DNA of 39,866 nucleotides from Plectonema cf. radiosum LEGE 06105 (GTDB taxonomy: Bacteria > Cyanobacteriota > Cyanobacteriia > Cyanobacteriales > Nostocaceae), in assembly GCF_015207665.1 (NCBI RefSeq), contig NZ_JADEWL010000058.1, forward strand, positions 1 through 39,866, written 5' to 3'. The position numbers were made by a program, and so were the translations under genes. Under the pieces are notes generated by a model, which was not told the origin of the DNA, did not search any database, and worked only from the letters and a program-made list of their open reading frames with translations. Shown piece by piece: positions 24,777-32,964 of the stretch (position 1 is the stretch's first letter; every line of letters starts with the position of its first letter).

Positions 24777-25187
24777 TTAAGTTTCGACAGTTTTTGTTGA
24801 CAAACCGACCCAATCTCCTGATTTTAGTTGACCAACGATGTAAACATCGATTTCAACTTCACCTATTTTGTAAACTTGGATATGGTCTAAATTTTGCTTT
24901 AAAGTTTCTAAAAGAGTTTGATATTTTTTTGCTGTTTCTCTTTCCTCATCGTCGTACCAGTCTTTTTCAGTTGTAGCTGACTGAAAAAAATTATCTATCT
25001 GTAGTATTTTGACAGGAGCTTTTAAGGAATGATTCGTTTTTTCTAGTAAATTATGGGTATTAAATTCTTTTAATTCTTGATTAGACCATATAAAAACATC
25101 AAAAGGATAATCTGATTCGCTCATCCATACTAAATTTTGAGAAAGGGATTTCAATTTTTTTGGAATATCAAACTCGTTATTATTCAT
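24777..25187 (-). CDS. nuiA: NuiA-like nuclease inhibitor
   Basis: A 136-residue cytosolic protein matching Anabaena NuiA throughout: VWMSESDYPFDVFIW, IDNFFQSATTEKDWYDDEE, YKIGEVEIDVYIVG and the C-terminal STKTVET. In the NucA-NuiA complex, as I recall it, NuiA Glu24 and the C-terminal Thr contact the nuclease active site or metal. Here residue 24 is Glu and the last residue is Thr136. It would protect the cell from the nuclease before export. The start ATG at 25187 gives family-typical length. The frame extends to 25283, but through a dispersed repeat. Confidence 0.9.
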   Translation of the reverse strand: MNNNEFDIPKKLKSLSQNLVWMSESDYPFDVFIWSNQELKEFNTHNLLEKTNHSLKAPVKILQIDNFFQSATTEKDWYDDEERETAKKYQTLLETLKQNLDHIQVYKIGEVEIDVYIVGQLKSGDWVGLSTKTVET

Positions 25188-25225
25188 AATTAATATCAAA
25201 TCCGTTAGCATCGAAATTATATATT

Positions 25226-25269
25226 TTGAACGCAGAGGAACGCAAAAATAAGCGCAGAGGAACGCAGAT
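25226..25269. repeat. Direct repeat of the CGCAGAGGAACGCA type
   Basis: Two near-identical copies of GAACGCAGAGGAACGCA/AAGCGCAGAGGAACGCA in the leader of nuiA. A similar word (CGCAGAGACGCAGAG) recurs near 35303. Confidence 0.7.
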
Positions 25270-25307
25270 TTTTTTTTCATCACTTTCGTTCTACTGACTT
25301 TTTAATA

Positions 25308-25490
25308 TTACTTTTTCTTTGCTTTCCAAGTTCCACCATAAACGTAAAATGGATTATTTTGACTAACTTTTTCCCAACATTGGGGACATACAAAAACCCA
25401 ATCGCCATTTTCATAATACTTTACTCTGTACAATATAAATGAAGATTTACCACATAGGGAGCAAAGTTTATTACGTAAGGAACGTGACAT
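25308..25490 (-). CDS. Small zinc-ribbon protein
   Basis: A 60-residue basic protein with two Cys pairs, CSLCGKSS and VCPQCWEK, about 25 residues apart. Between them is a strand-rich RVKYYENGDWVFV. This is a four-Cys zinc-ribbon layout. The function is unknown; binding to RNA, DNA or protein is possible. It lies 120 bp upstream of nuiA on the same strand. Its start codon abuts the tandem repeat array. Confidence 0.7.
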   Translation of the reverse strand: MSRSLRNKLCSLCGKSSFILYRVKYYENGDWVFVCPQCWEKVSQNNPFYVYGGTWKAKKK

Positions 25491-26163
25491 TTATCAGTTA
25501 TCAGTTATCAGTGAACGGTTATCAATTAACAATAATCATCAGTCGGGTTTGCCATAATTATCTATGGCGGTTTTCACTTGGGTGCAATACAAATTTGACC
25601 TCACCTCGCCCTCTGGGCACCCCTCTGCCTTATTAAGGAGAGGGGAAGGGGGTGAGGTTTTAGTGTATTGGACTTTTATCAGTTATCAGTTATCAGTTAT
25701 CAGTGAACGGTTATCAATTAACAATAATCATCAGTCGGGTTTGCCATAATTATCTATGGCGGTTTTCACTTGGGTGCAATACAAATTTGACCTCACCTCG
25801 CCCTCTGGGCACCCCTCTGCCTTATTAAGGAGAGGGGAAGGGGGTGAGGTTTTAGTGTATTGGACTTTTATCAGTTATCAGTTATCAGTTATCAGTGAAC
25901 GGTTATCAATTAACAATAATCATCAGTCGGGTTTGCCATAATTATCTATGGCGGTTTTCACTTGGGTGCAATACAAATTTGACCTCACCTCGCCCTCTGG
26001 GCACCCCTCTGCCTTATTAAGGAGAGGGGAAGGGGGTGAGGTTTTAGTATCTATGGCGGTTTTCACTTGGGTGCAATACAAATTTGACCTCACCTCGCCC
26101 TCTGGGCACCCCTCTGCCTTATTAAGGAGAGGGGAAGGGGGTGAGGTTTTAGTGTATTGGACT
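25490..26163. repeat. 192-bp tandem repeat array, four copies (last shortened)
   Basis: The landmark CTATGGCGGTTTTCAC occurs at about 25562, 25754, 25946 and 26051. Spacing is 192, 192 and 105 bp. Full units combine TATCAGT heptamers, GAACGGTTATCAATTAACA, a CAGTCGGGTTT half-element, and a hairpin-forming block from CCTCACC to GGGGGTGAGG. The last unit lacks the heptamer part. Copies are almost identical, implying recent amplification. Confidence 0.95.
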
Positions 26164-26309
26164 CAACTGAAATTTGCTATATCATACCGGACAAACTTTT
26201 ATAAAAACCCGACTTCTCAAGCTGATTTTTAACACAAAAATAATCGATGCAGTTAATTAAACCGCATCGATTGCATTAGTTTTACTGGATTTAGACATAC
26301 TCCAAAAAC

Positions 26310-27386
26310 TTACGCAAATGCAGAAGCTTGGGGTTTTGCAAAAATCATTCTACCGGCTGAAGTCTGCAATGAACTGGTAACTACAACTCGCACTTCACCA
26401 CCAACAAAAGGACTCCCTTCTTCAACCACTACCATCGTACCGTCGTCTAAATAGCCGATACCTTGACTGGGTTCTTTACCTTCTTTGAGTATTTTCAAAT
26501 CGATATTATCACCCGGTAAATAATTCGGTCGTACTGCATTTACCAAATCATTTACATTTAAAACAGATACTTTCTGTACGCTAGCAACTTTTGATAAATT
26601 GTAATCGTTAGTTAAGAGAGTCGCGTTGATTTCTTGAGTAAATTTGACTAACTTCGCGTCTACTGTCGAAATATCATCATAATCAACTGAATTAATTACA
26701 ATACGTTCGGGATAAGCCGTTTGAATTCGGTTAAGAATTTCTAACCCCCGTCTTCCTCTTACCCGCTTTTGATCTTTACTAGCATCAGCTACTTGTTGTA
26801 ACTCTAATAAAATAAATTGCGGTACGAGAAGTTGTCCTTCCAGAAAGCCGGTTTCTAGGAGCGTTTCAATGCGACCATCAATAATGCAGCTAGTATCTAA
26901 AACTTTAGTAGAAGCAGGTTTTAAAGTTCCTTCTGCTACCATCGTTTCTAATGTATTAGGATTAATTAATCTTAATAAACCGCGTCCATGGGTATCTGCT
27001 AAATTCATGCCACTATACGCCAAAGTTATACTACCCATAACAGCGACTAATGGCTTGATAAAGCTAAAATCATCGGGAATTGGTAGTAAGAATAGAGGAG
27101 CCAACATTAAGTTAGCTACCAACAATCCAATTACTAAACCAATTGAACGTGTCAAAATAACTTCCAGGGGTAATTCTCGGACTTGTGATTCCAAGCGACG
27201 ATATCCGGTTTGGACTCGGAGTCCAACAGCACCACCAATGATGGCTGCAAAAGCTGCAACAACGAAGCGTAAAGCTTCTAGATTAGTTACACTGTCTAAT
27301 GTCCCGTGGGGTAATAAATCGGTGCTGTAATAACCTATCCCCGTTGCTGCTAAGACGAATGAGAAAATAATAATAGCGTCAAACAT
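26310..27386 (-). CDS. PIN-TRAM membrane protein (YacL family)
   Basis: A 358-residue protein. There are four N-terminal hydrophobic helices (about 2-20, 38-55, 80-102 and 108-125). A PIN domain (about 165-285) follows: VLDTSCIIDGRI with the first catalytic Asp, FILLELQQVAD with Glu, and TVDAKLVKF and LLTNDYNLSKVA with further acidic residues. A C-terminal TRAM domain (about 292-345, GIGYLDDGTMVVVEEG) comes last. This matches the YacL/PIN-TRAM family, a presumed membrane-tethered ribonuclease. Start 27386 (MFDAIIIF) is chosen over 27413 because an AGGAAA lies upstream of it. It is alone in its transcription unit. Confidence 0.9.
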   Translation of the reverse strand: MFDAIIIFSFVLAATGIGYYSTDLLPHGTLDSVTNLEALRFVVAAFAAIIGGAVGLRVQTGYRRLESQVRELPLEVILTRSIGLVIGLLVANLMLAPLFLLPIPDDFSFIKPLVAVMGSITLAYSGMNLADTHGRGLLRLINPNTLETMVAEGTLKPASTKVLDTSCIIDGRIETLLETGFLEGQLLVPQFILLELQQVADASKDQKRVRGRRGLEILNRIQTAYPERIVINSVDYDDISTVDAKLVKFTQEINATLLTNDYNLSKVASVQKVSVLNVNDLVNAVRPNYLPGDNIDLKILKEGKEPSQGIGYLDDGTMVVVEEGSPFVGGEVRVVVTSSLQTSAGRMIFAKPQASAFA

Positions 27387-27640
27387 GATTGTATTGTTTT
27401 CCTGCAACTGCATTACCTGATTAGATCAAGTAATTTTTTATATAACCGGGTTAAAAATCTTAAAAATATTTGCAGTTATCCGTGATTGTTTGGGATAAAG
27501 GGTCTGCAATTATTATAACCAAATATTTTCAGCTTCTTTATTATGGTATTTTTGTTATAAAATCGGACAAAAATGTAAATTTTTCATGATTTTTTACTAT
27601 TTATTATTAATTTGTAATCTAAGTTAAACTGTTTTTCATA

Positions 27641-28846
27641 ATGCCCCATAAACTTATTAGTTCAGTGAGTTCTCGATTCCCTAATGCTGCCTACATACAC
27701 ATTCCTTTTTGCAGACGACGCTGCTTTTACTGTGATTTTCCCATATATGTGGTAGGAAACACCATCAGGGGTGAAACATCCGGCTCAATTTTTCAATATG
27801 TTGAAGTTTTATGTCAAGAAATTGCTAAAACCCCTACGGATAGTAAACTTAATAAACCTTTAGAAACAATTTTTTTTGGTGGTGGTACTCCTTCGTTACT
27901 TTCTACCCAACAATTACAAAAAATATTAGAAGTTTTAGATGGGAAGTTTGGTATTGACAGTTCGGCTGAAATCTCAATGGAAATTGATCCAGGTACTTTT
28001 GACTCATCTCATTTACAAGGATATATAAATGCAGGTGTAAATCGCTTCAGTTTAGGGCTACAAGCTTTTCAAGAAAAATTATTGCAATATGCCGGACGCT
28101 ATCACACCGTTTCGGATATCTTTACTGCTGTTGATGTAATTTATCAAGCTGGTGTAATTAACTTTAGCATAGACCTAATTTCTGGTTTACCGCATCAGAC
28201 CTTAGATATATGGGAAGAATCATTATTTGCATCAGTTAAAATTGCACCTACACACATATCTATATATGACCTGACAATCGAGCCTGGTACTGCTTTCGGA
28301 CGTTACTACAAACCGGGGGATCGCCCTTTACCCACGGATGAAACAACAGTAAAAATGTACCGGATGGCACAAGACATTTTAACGTCAGCAGGTTATGAAC
28401 ATTATGAAATTTCTAACTACGCTAAACCAGGATATCAATGTCGTCACAATCGAGTTTATTGGGAAAATAATTCTTATTACGGTTTTGGAATGGGTGCAGC
28501 GAGTAATGTTATGGGGAAACGCTTTACTCGTCCCCGCAAAACCAAAGAATATTATGCTTGGGTAAATGGTGGAAGTATAATCGATTGCCAAGTTACAACG
28601 CCCCATGAAGTTTTATTAGAAACCTTAATGTTGGGATTACGTTTAGCTGAAGGAGTGAATTTGCAAGTATTAACAGAACAATTTGGTGAAGATAAAACTG
28701 CACAAATTTTACAAGTATTACAACCTTATTGCGATCGAGGTTGGGTGCAATTGATCGATGGAAGATTACGATTACATGATCCCGATGGATTTTTATTCTC
28801 TAATGTCGTGTTAGCAGAATTATTTGAAAAACTGACCACGGATTGA
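27641..28846 (+). CDS. hemW: HemW-like radical SAM protein (coproporphyrinogen oxidase-like)
   Basis: A 401-residue radical SAM enzyme. The iron-sulfur motif is IPFCRRRCFYCDF (Cys24, Cys28, Cys31). Also present are the SAM-binding GGGTPSLL, EIDPGTFD and LGLQAFQEKLLQYAGR, and a HemW/HemN C-terminal domain (NRVYWENNSYYGFGMGAAS). The short N-terminus without the HemN extension favours HemW, a heme chaperone, over true HemN. Length is typical of HemW. The gene has an AT-rich 250-bp upstream region divergent from the PIN-TRAM gene. Confidence 0.9.
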   Translation: MPHKLISSVSSRFPNAAYIHIPFCRRRCFYCDFPIYVVGNTIRGETSGSIFQYVEVLCQEIAKTPTDSKLNKPLETIFFGGGTPSLLSTQQLQKILEVLDGKFGIDSSAEISMEIDPGTFDSSHLQGYINAGVNRFSLGLQAFQEKLLQYAGRYHTVSDIFTAVDVIYQAGVINFSIDLISGLPHQTLDIWEESLFASVKIAPTHISIYDLTIEPGTAFGRYYKPGDRPLPTDETTVKMYRMAQDILTSAGYEHYEISNYAKPGYQCRHNRVYWENNSYYGFGMGAASNVMGKRFTRPRKTKEYYAWVNGGSIIDCQVTTPHEVLLETLMLGLRLAEGVNLQVLTEQFGEDKTAQILQVLQPYCDRGWVQLIDGRLRLHDPDGFLFSNVVLAELFEKLTTD

Positions 28847-28876
28847 AAAGGATTGCACTGATTTCACGGATTTAAT

Positions 28877-28970
28877 TACCCATTACCAATTACCAATTAC
28901 CAATTACCCATTACCAATTACCAATTACCAATTACCCATTACCCATTACCAATTACCCATTACCAATTCC
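28877..28970. repeat. CCAATTA/CCCATTA heptamer repeat
   Basis: About thirteen 7-bp units alternating CCAATTA and CCCATTA, between hemW and the DUF1622 gene. The tract ends within 5 bp of the latter's start codon. It is the longest run of this unit in the window. Confidence 0.88.
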
Positions 28971-28974
28971 CTAT

Positions 28975-29376
28975 ATGGAACTTTTAGTCAAAAATCTCAG
29001 TACTATTGCAATACATATTTGTCAATTATTAGCCTTATTCGTGATTTCTATTGGTCTTCTCAAAGGTTTAATTATCTTTTTGCGGAATGCTTTATCTTTT
29101 TCAGCTTCTGCTAAAACCTTTCAGGAAAGCCGCTTGCAGATGGGTTATTCCTTTTCCTTGGGATTAAACTTTTTAATTGGTGGTTCTATTCTCAGAACTA
29201 CCATAACCCCCAATTGGGAGGATATTGGACGATTAGCTGCAATTATTCTGATTCGGACAATTCTAAATTACTTGTTACTGAGAACTATCCAAATATCGAT
29301 TCCGGAAAATGGTTCATCAGAATTAAATAGTTCTCTCGATATGAAAAAATCTTTACATGAGAAAACCGTGGATTAA
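28975..29376 (+). CDS. DUF1622 membrane protein
   Basis: A 133-residue protein with three hydrophobic helices (about 9-33, 56-68 and 82-103). The DUF1622-like pattern includes FQESRLQMGYSFSLGLNFLIGG and a charged C-terminal tail. DUF1622 is a small bacterial inner-membrane family of unknown function. It lies downstream of hemW on the same strand, but the repeat-filled gap does not prove co-transcription. Confidence 0.8.
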   Translation: MELLVKNLSTIAIHICQLLALFVISIGLLKGLIIFLRNALSFSASAKTFQESRLQMGYSFSLGLNFLIGGSILRTTITPNWEDIGRLAAIILIRTILNYLLLRTIQISIPENGSSELNSSLDMKKSLHEKTVD

Positions 29377-29491
29377 TTATTAATTAATTGTGTTAAAAAT
29401 TAATTCCGGTTATTAATAATCATTAAGTAATTCAGCTTAAAAAACTGAAATTGCATCAAAAGGATTTCACAAATCTTAACTCCGATATTTG

Positions 29492-29902
29492 TTAAGGTAC
29501 AATCAACACCGGACAAGGAGACAGATTAATCACGCGATTGGTAACGCTATCGTGGGAACCTTCATCGGTTAATCCCAATCCGCGACAGCCCATGATGATC
29601 AAATTCACTTTCATTTCATCGGCAACATCGCAAATGACAAAGGCTGGTTTACCAATTTTATCTAAAATTTTGGCTTCTATGCCTTGAGCAGAAAAGAATG
29701 CTTGAGCATCTTTGAGTAATTGCTCAACCTTTTTTACTGACTTCATCGCATCATCCTGGGGGGATTCTTCGGGGGTAGTTTCTTCGACTACGCTCAGCAA
29801 TATCAGGTTGCTTTGGTACTTTTGCACAATAGAGGCAACTACCTCTGCTGCTTCTCGTGCTTCCCGACTTTGATCTACTGAAAAAAGAACTGTTTTAAAC
29901 AT
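29492..29902 (-). CDS. Universal stress protein (UspA family)
   Basis: A 136-residue protein with the Usp fold. It has the N-terminal strand MFKTVLFSVDQSREAREAAE with the conserved Asp, ILLSVVEE, and the nucleotide-loop region IIMGCRGLGL followed by SVTNRVINLSPCPVLIVP. The G-x2-G-x9-G(S/T) ATP motif is only partly kept: GCRG is followed by EGSHDSVT. ATP binding is therefore likely but not certain. It is divergent from pgk across an 87-bp spacer. Confidence 0.9.
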   Translation of the reverse strand: MFKTVLFSVDQSREAREAAEVVASIVQKYQSNLILLSVVEETTPEESPQDDAMKSVKKVEQLLKDAQAFFSAQGIEAKILDKIGKPAFVICDVADEMKVNLIIMGCRGLGLTDEGSHDSVTNRVINLSPCPVLIVP

Positions 29903-29989
29903 ATTTCACCTCTGACCCGTAACTCTGTAAAATCTTGATAGTCCTATTTTCAATCACATTAACAAAAAGGCGATCGGGAGAGTTTAATT

Positions 29990-31195
29990 ATGTCCAAAAA
30001 AACTTTAGCAAATTTGTCTAAAAGTGATTTGCAAGGTAAACGTGCTTTGGTACGAGTTGATTTTAACGTTCCTTTGGATGATGCAGGCAATATTACGGAT
30101 GATACCCGTATCCGCGCTGCTCTCCCCACAATTCAAGATTTGATTAGCAAGGAAGCCAAGGTGATTCTAACTAGCCATTTTGGCAGACCAAAGGGTGAGG
30201 TTAAAGATAAACTACGGTTAACTCCTGTCGCAAAACGTCTTTCTGAGTTGTTGGGTAAAGAAGTTATCAAGTGCGATGACTGTATTGGTGATGAGGTGAC
30301 AAACAAAGTCGGGGGATTACAAAACGGAGGCGTACTATTATTAGAAAACGTCCGCTTCCACAGTGAGGAAGAGGATAATGACCCCGAATTTGCCAAAAAA
30401 TTAGCTGCAAATGCTGATTTGTATGTAAATGATGCTTTTGGTACTGCACACCGCGCTCATGCTTCTACTGAAGGTGTCACTCATTATTTGAGTCCTTCTA
30501 TTGCTGGATATTTAATTGAGAAGGAATTAGAGTATTTACAAAACGCCATCGAAAATCCCCGACCTCCTTTAGCAGCAATTATCGGTGGTTCTAAGGTTTC
30601 TAGCAAAATCGGTGTGATTGAAACTCTACTCGATAAATGCGACAAATTAATCATCGGTGGTGGAATGATTTTTACATTCTACAAAGCCCGTGGTTTAAAT
30701 GTTGGTAAGTCTTTAGTTGAAGAAGACAAGATCGAATTAGCAAAAACGTTGGAAGCAAAAGCCAAAGAAAAAGGTGTCGAATTTTTGTTGCCTACAGATG
30801 TCGTTGTAGCAGATAATTTTGCACCTGATGCTAATTCCCAAACTGTCAGTATCGATAATATCCCCGATGGTTGGATGGGTTTAGATATCGGTGCTGATTC
30901 CATTAAAACGTTCCAAGAAGCTCTTGCAGACTGTAAATCAGTTATTTGGAATGGTCCGATGGGTGTGTTTGAATTCGATAAATTCGCGGTTGGAACTGAA
31001 GCTGTAGCTCGCGCATTAGCAAATCTCAGCAAGCAAGGCGCTACTACCATTATCGGTGGTGGTGACTCTGTTGCAGCCGTGGAAAAAGTTGGCTTAGCTG
31101 ACCAAATGAGCCATATTTCTACCGGAGGTGGTGCTAGTTTGGAATTGCTTGAAGGTAAGATTTTACCCGGAATTGCAGCCCTCGATGATGCCTAA
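29990..31195 (+). CDS. pgk: Phosphoglycerate kinase
   Basis: A 401-residue enzyme of glycolysis and the Calvin cycle that interconverts 1,3-bisphosphoglycerate and 3-phosphoglycerate with ATP. Visible motifs are the N-terminal signature [11 protein letters not shown], substrate-binding [41 protein letters not shown], and the C-terminal nucleotide loop [14 protein letters not shown] with [13 protein letters not shown]. Length is typical. The start follows GGGAGAG. Cytosolic and presumably constitutive. A nested hairpin lies 60 bp after the stop. Confidence 0.97.
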   Translation: MSKKTLANLSKSDLQGKRALVRVDFNVPLDDAGNITDDTRIRAALPTIQDLISKEAKVILTSHFGRPKGEVKDKLRLTPVAKRLSELLGKEVIKCDDCIGDEVTNKVGGLQNGGVLLLENVRFHSEEEDNDPEFAKKLAANADLYVNDAFGTAHRAHASTEGVTHYLSPSIAGYLIEKELEYLQNAIENPRPPLAAIIGGSKVSSKIGVIETLLDKCDKLIIGGGMIFTFYKARGLNVGKSLVEEDKIELAKTLEAKAKEKGVEFLLPTDVVVADNFAPDANSQTVSIDNIPDGWMGLDIGADSIKTFQEALADCKSVIWNGPMGVFEFDKFAVGTEAVARALANLSKQGATTIIGGGDSVAAVEKVGLADQMSHISTGGGASLELLEGKILPGIAALDDA

Positions 31196-31254
31196 TTATT
31201 CAATTTACCCCTTAGAACCCGATAAAATCATCCGGTTCAATTAATCAGTCATCA

Positions 31255-31293
31255 CCAATCGATTGGGGGATTCTCCCCCAAGCCCCCGATTGG
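31255..31293 (+). terminator. Nested hairpin downstream of pgk
   Basis: An inner perfect stem TTGGGGGA-TTC-TCCCCCAA (31263-31281) is enclosed by an outer stem CCAATCG/CGATTGG (31255-31261 and 31287-31293). Only a poor T-run follows. It could be a transcription-stopping or mRNA-protecting structure, or a copy of a dispersed palindrome. Confidence 0.5.
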
Positions 31294-31338
31294 AGAAGAA
31301 CCTTAACATATCACAAATACTTTTTTCCCTAAGTTGCT

Positions 31339-31581
31339 TTAACCTTCAATATTTTCACTCTTCAGCTTTGTCGATGATGGCTTGAGAAATAGCCATGCAA
31401 TAAAAAATGTTACTGCGGTAAACAATTGCACCAAATCTAGTGCCGATAGATAACCATCTGATAATGAAGCAATACTTCTATCTGTAATCCCAAATAACCA
31501 ACATGATACGCCAACCAACCAAACCCCATTTTTGAGATTTTCAATCAATCCTTTCGTTTTTAGCGATTTCTGCTTATTCAT
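31339..31581 (-). CDS. Small two-helix membrane protein
   Basis: An 80-residue protein with a basic start (MNKQKSLKTKG) and two hydrophobic helices (about 20-34 and 52-66). Between them is a polar loop (DRSIASLSDGYLSALDL), and the tail is charged. No family is recognised. It converges with pgk and its upstream region faces uvsE. Confidence 0.55.
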   Translation of the reverse strand: MNKQKSLKTKGLIENLKNGVWLVGVSCWLFGITDRSIASLSDGYLSALDLVQLFTAVTFFIAWLFLKPSSTKLKSENIEG

Positions 31582-31944
31582 AATTTCCTATTTTGTAAAA
31601 AAATAGCAAGGAGTAAATACCAATCTCTCCATACATCTTTACGATTCTTAACTCTGTGACTTTATATTAATAAATATTTCTATGGCTTGACAGATTGCAT
31701 TTAATGCATAATACAAACTGAGTTGATCAATTTTGATTATAAGCAAGTCGCTTCAGTAGTTTTGTGCCAATTTTGACCAAGTGATTTATAAAACTTTAAT
31801 TTTCTTAAAAGAATTTTATTGATCGGGGATTAAAAATATAACTGTCTTTAGAATTAGGATGTTTATGTCTTCAGGTAGTTTTGATTACAGAGGTAAAGTA
31901 GTTCAATAGAACTAGTTATGAAATTTGATTATATTAATTAGAAA
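31582..31944 (+). promoter_or_regulatory. AT-rich spacer with candidate promoter and palindrome ahead of uvsE
   Basis: A 363-bp divergent spacer. TTGACA at 31687-31692 is 16 bp from TAATAC at 31709-31714, a plausible but poor -10. The palindrome TGCATTTAATGCA (31696-31708) sits between the two boxes, where a repressor could act. The predicted transcript would have a leader of about 220 bases before uvsE. No gene is seen. Confidence 0.3.
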
Positions 31945-32892
31945 ATGACCGCAATCCAGCTTAAGAATTCAACATCAGCACAATTGAATCATCAAAGGAA
32001 TTTGCCGGAGTTGGGGCTGGTTTGTATCACTGCTTCTCAAGAGGTGCGTTTTCGGACAATGACACGCACTCACTATCTCAAGTTTGACGAAAAAGAGCGC
32101 AAAATTGCCCTCAAGTTGATTTACAGGGATAATTTACAACGGCTGAATACTGCATTAACTTTTTGCGATCGCCATTCGATTAAACTTTATCGAATGACTT
32201 CTAATTTATTTCCTCTGTGTGATATGGAAGACGGAATAGGGGAGAATTTATTAGAGGAAATGAGCGGGGATTTAGCCAAAATTGGATGTAGAGCGGCAAA
32301 ATTGGGTATGAGAATGGTGTTGCATCCAGATCAGTTTGTAGTGTTGAGTTCCGAAAACCCACAGGTTGTAGAAAACAGCATCAAAATTCTGCAACGTCAC
32401 GCTCGTACAATGGATATGTTGGGTTTACCTTGTTCATCTTGGTCTTTGATGAACATTCACGGTGGGAAATCTGGACGTGGGAAACAATTAGTGGAAGTAA
32501 TTTCACAGCTACCGGAAAATATCAAAAGCCGTTTGACTTTAGAAAATGATGAAAATGCTTATAGTGCCAAAGAAATTTTAGAAGTTTGTCAAAATGCTAA
32601 AATTCCTTTGGTTTTTGATGCTCATCATCACATTTGTCATGAAAAACTTGATAATTATGATGATCAAAGTGTTACCGAAATGTTTTATGCTGCAAGAGAA
32701 ACTTGGGATAATCCAGATTGGCAGTTAGTTCATATTTCTAACGGACAACAAGCTTTCAACGATAGAAAGCATAGCGATTTAATTACCGATATGCCTGCTT
32801 GTTATCGTCAAGCACCTTGGATAGAAGTCGAAGCCAAGCGTAAGGAAGAAGCAATCGACCATTTACGTAATTGGTGGAAAGTTAGGAGTTAG
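31945..32892 (+). CDS. uvsE: UV damage endonuclease UvsE/UVDE
   Basis: A 315-residue repair nuclease with a TIM-barrel fold that nicks DNA 5' of UV photoproducts. Family features are the N-terminal ELGLVCI and RTMTRTHYLKF, RMTSNLFPLCD, the metal-ligand segments VLHPDQFVVLSS, MNIHGGKSG, LTLENDENAYS and FDAHHHICHE, and HISNGQQAFNDRKHSD near the end. All expected His/Glu/Asp ligands appear present. The N-terminal ~24 residues are variable. It is a photolyase-independent UV repair route, and nothing nearby indicates SOS control. Confidence 0.92.
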   Translation: MTAIQLKNSTSAQLNHQRNLPELGLVCITASQEVRFRTMTRTHYLKFDEKERKIALKLIYRDNLQRLNTALTFCDRHSIKLYRMTSNLFPLCDMEDGIGENLLEEMSGDLAKIGCRAAKLGMRMVLHPDQFVVLSSENPQVVENSIKILQRHARTMDMLGLPCSSWSLMNIHGGKSGRGKQLVEVISQLPENIKSRLTLENDENAYSAKEILEVCQNAKIPLVFDAHHHICHEKLDNYDDQSVTEMFYAARETWDNPDWQLVHISNGQQAFNDRKHSDLITDMPACYRQAPWIEVEAKRKEEAIDHLRNWWKVRS

Positions 32893-32964
32893 GAGTTGGG
32901 AGTTAGGACTTAATTACAAATTATACCTTTAACCTTTATCCTTTAACCTTTGACCTGTAACAAA

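Noticed and set aside
25188-25283. Upstream extension of the NuiA-like gene
   Set aside because: It runs through CGCAGAGGAACGCA repeats, and the start at 25187 gives the family-typical length with Glu at residue 24.
25490-26163. CRISPR array
   Set aside because: Units are contiguous 192-bp tandem copies with no distinct short repeats and unique spacers, and no cas genes lie nearby.
25564-26232. Repeated 61-94-codon open frames in the tandem array
   Set aside because: They are identical only because the 192-bp DNA unit is identical. They include heptamer and hairpin DNA and resemble no protein.
32950-32964. TTG start five codons upstream in the Hsp70-like gene
   Set aside because: The ATG at 32965 coincides with the start of Hsp70 homology, and the upstream part lies in CCTTTAA-type repeats.
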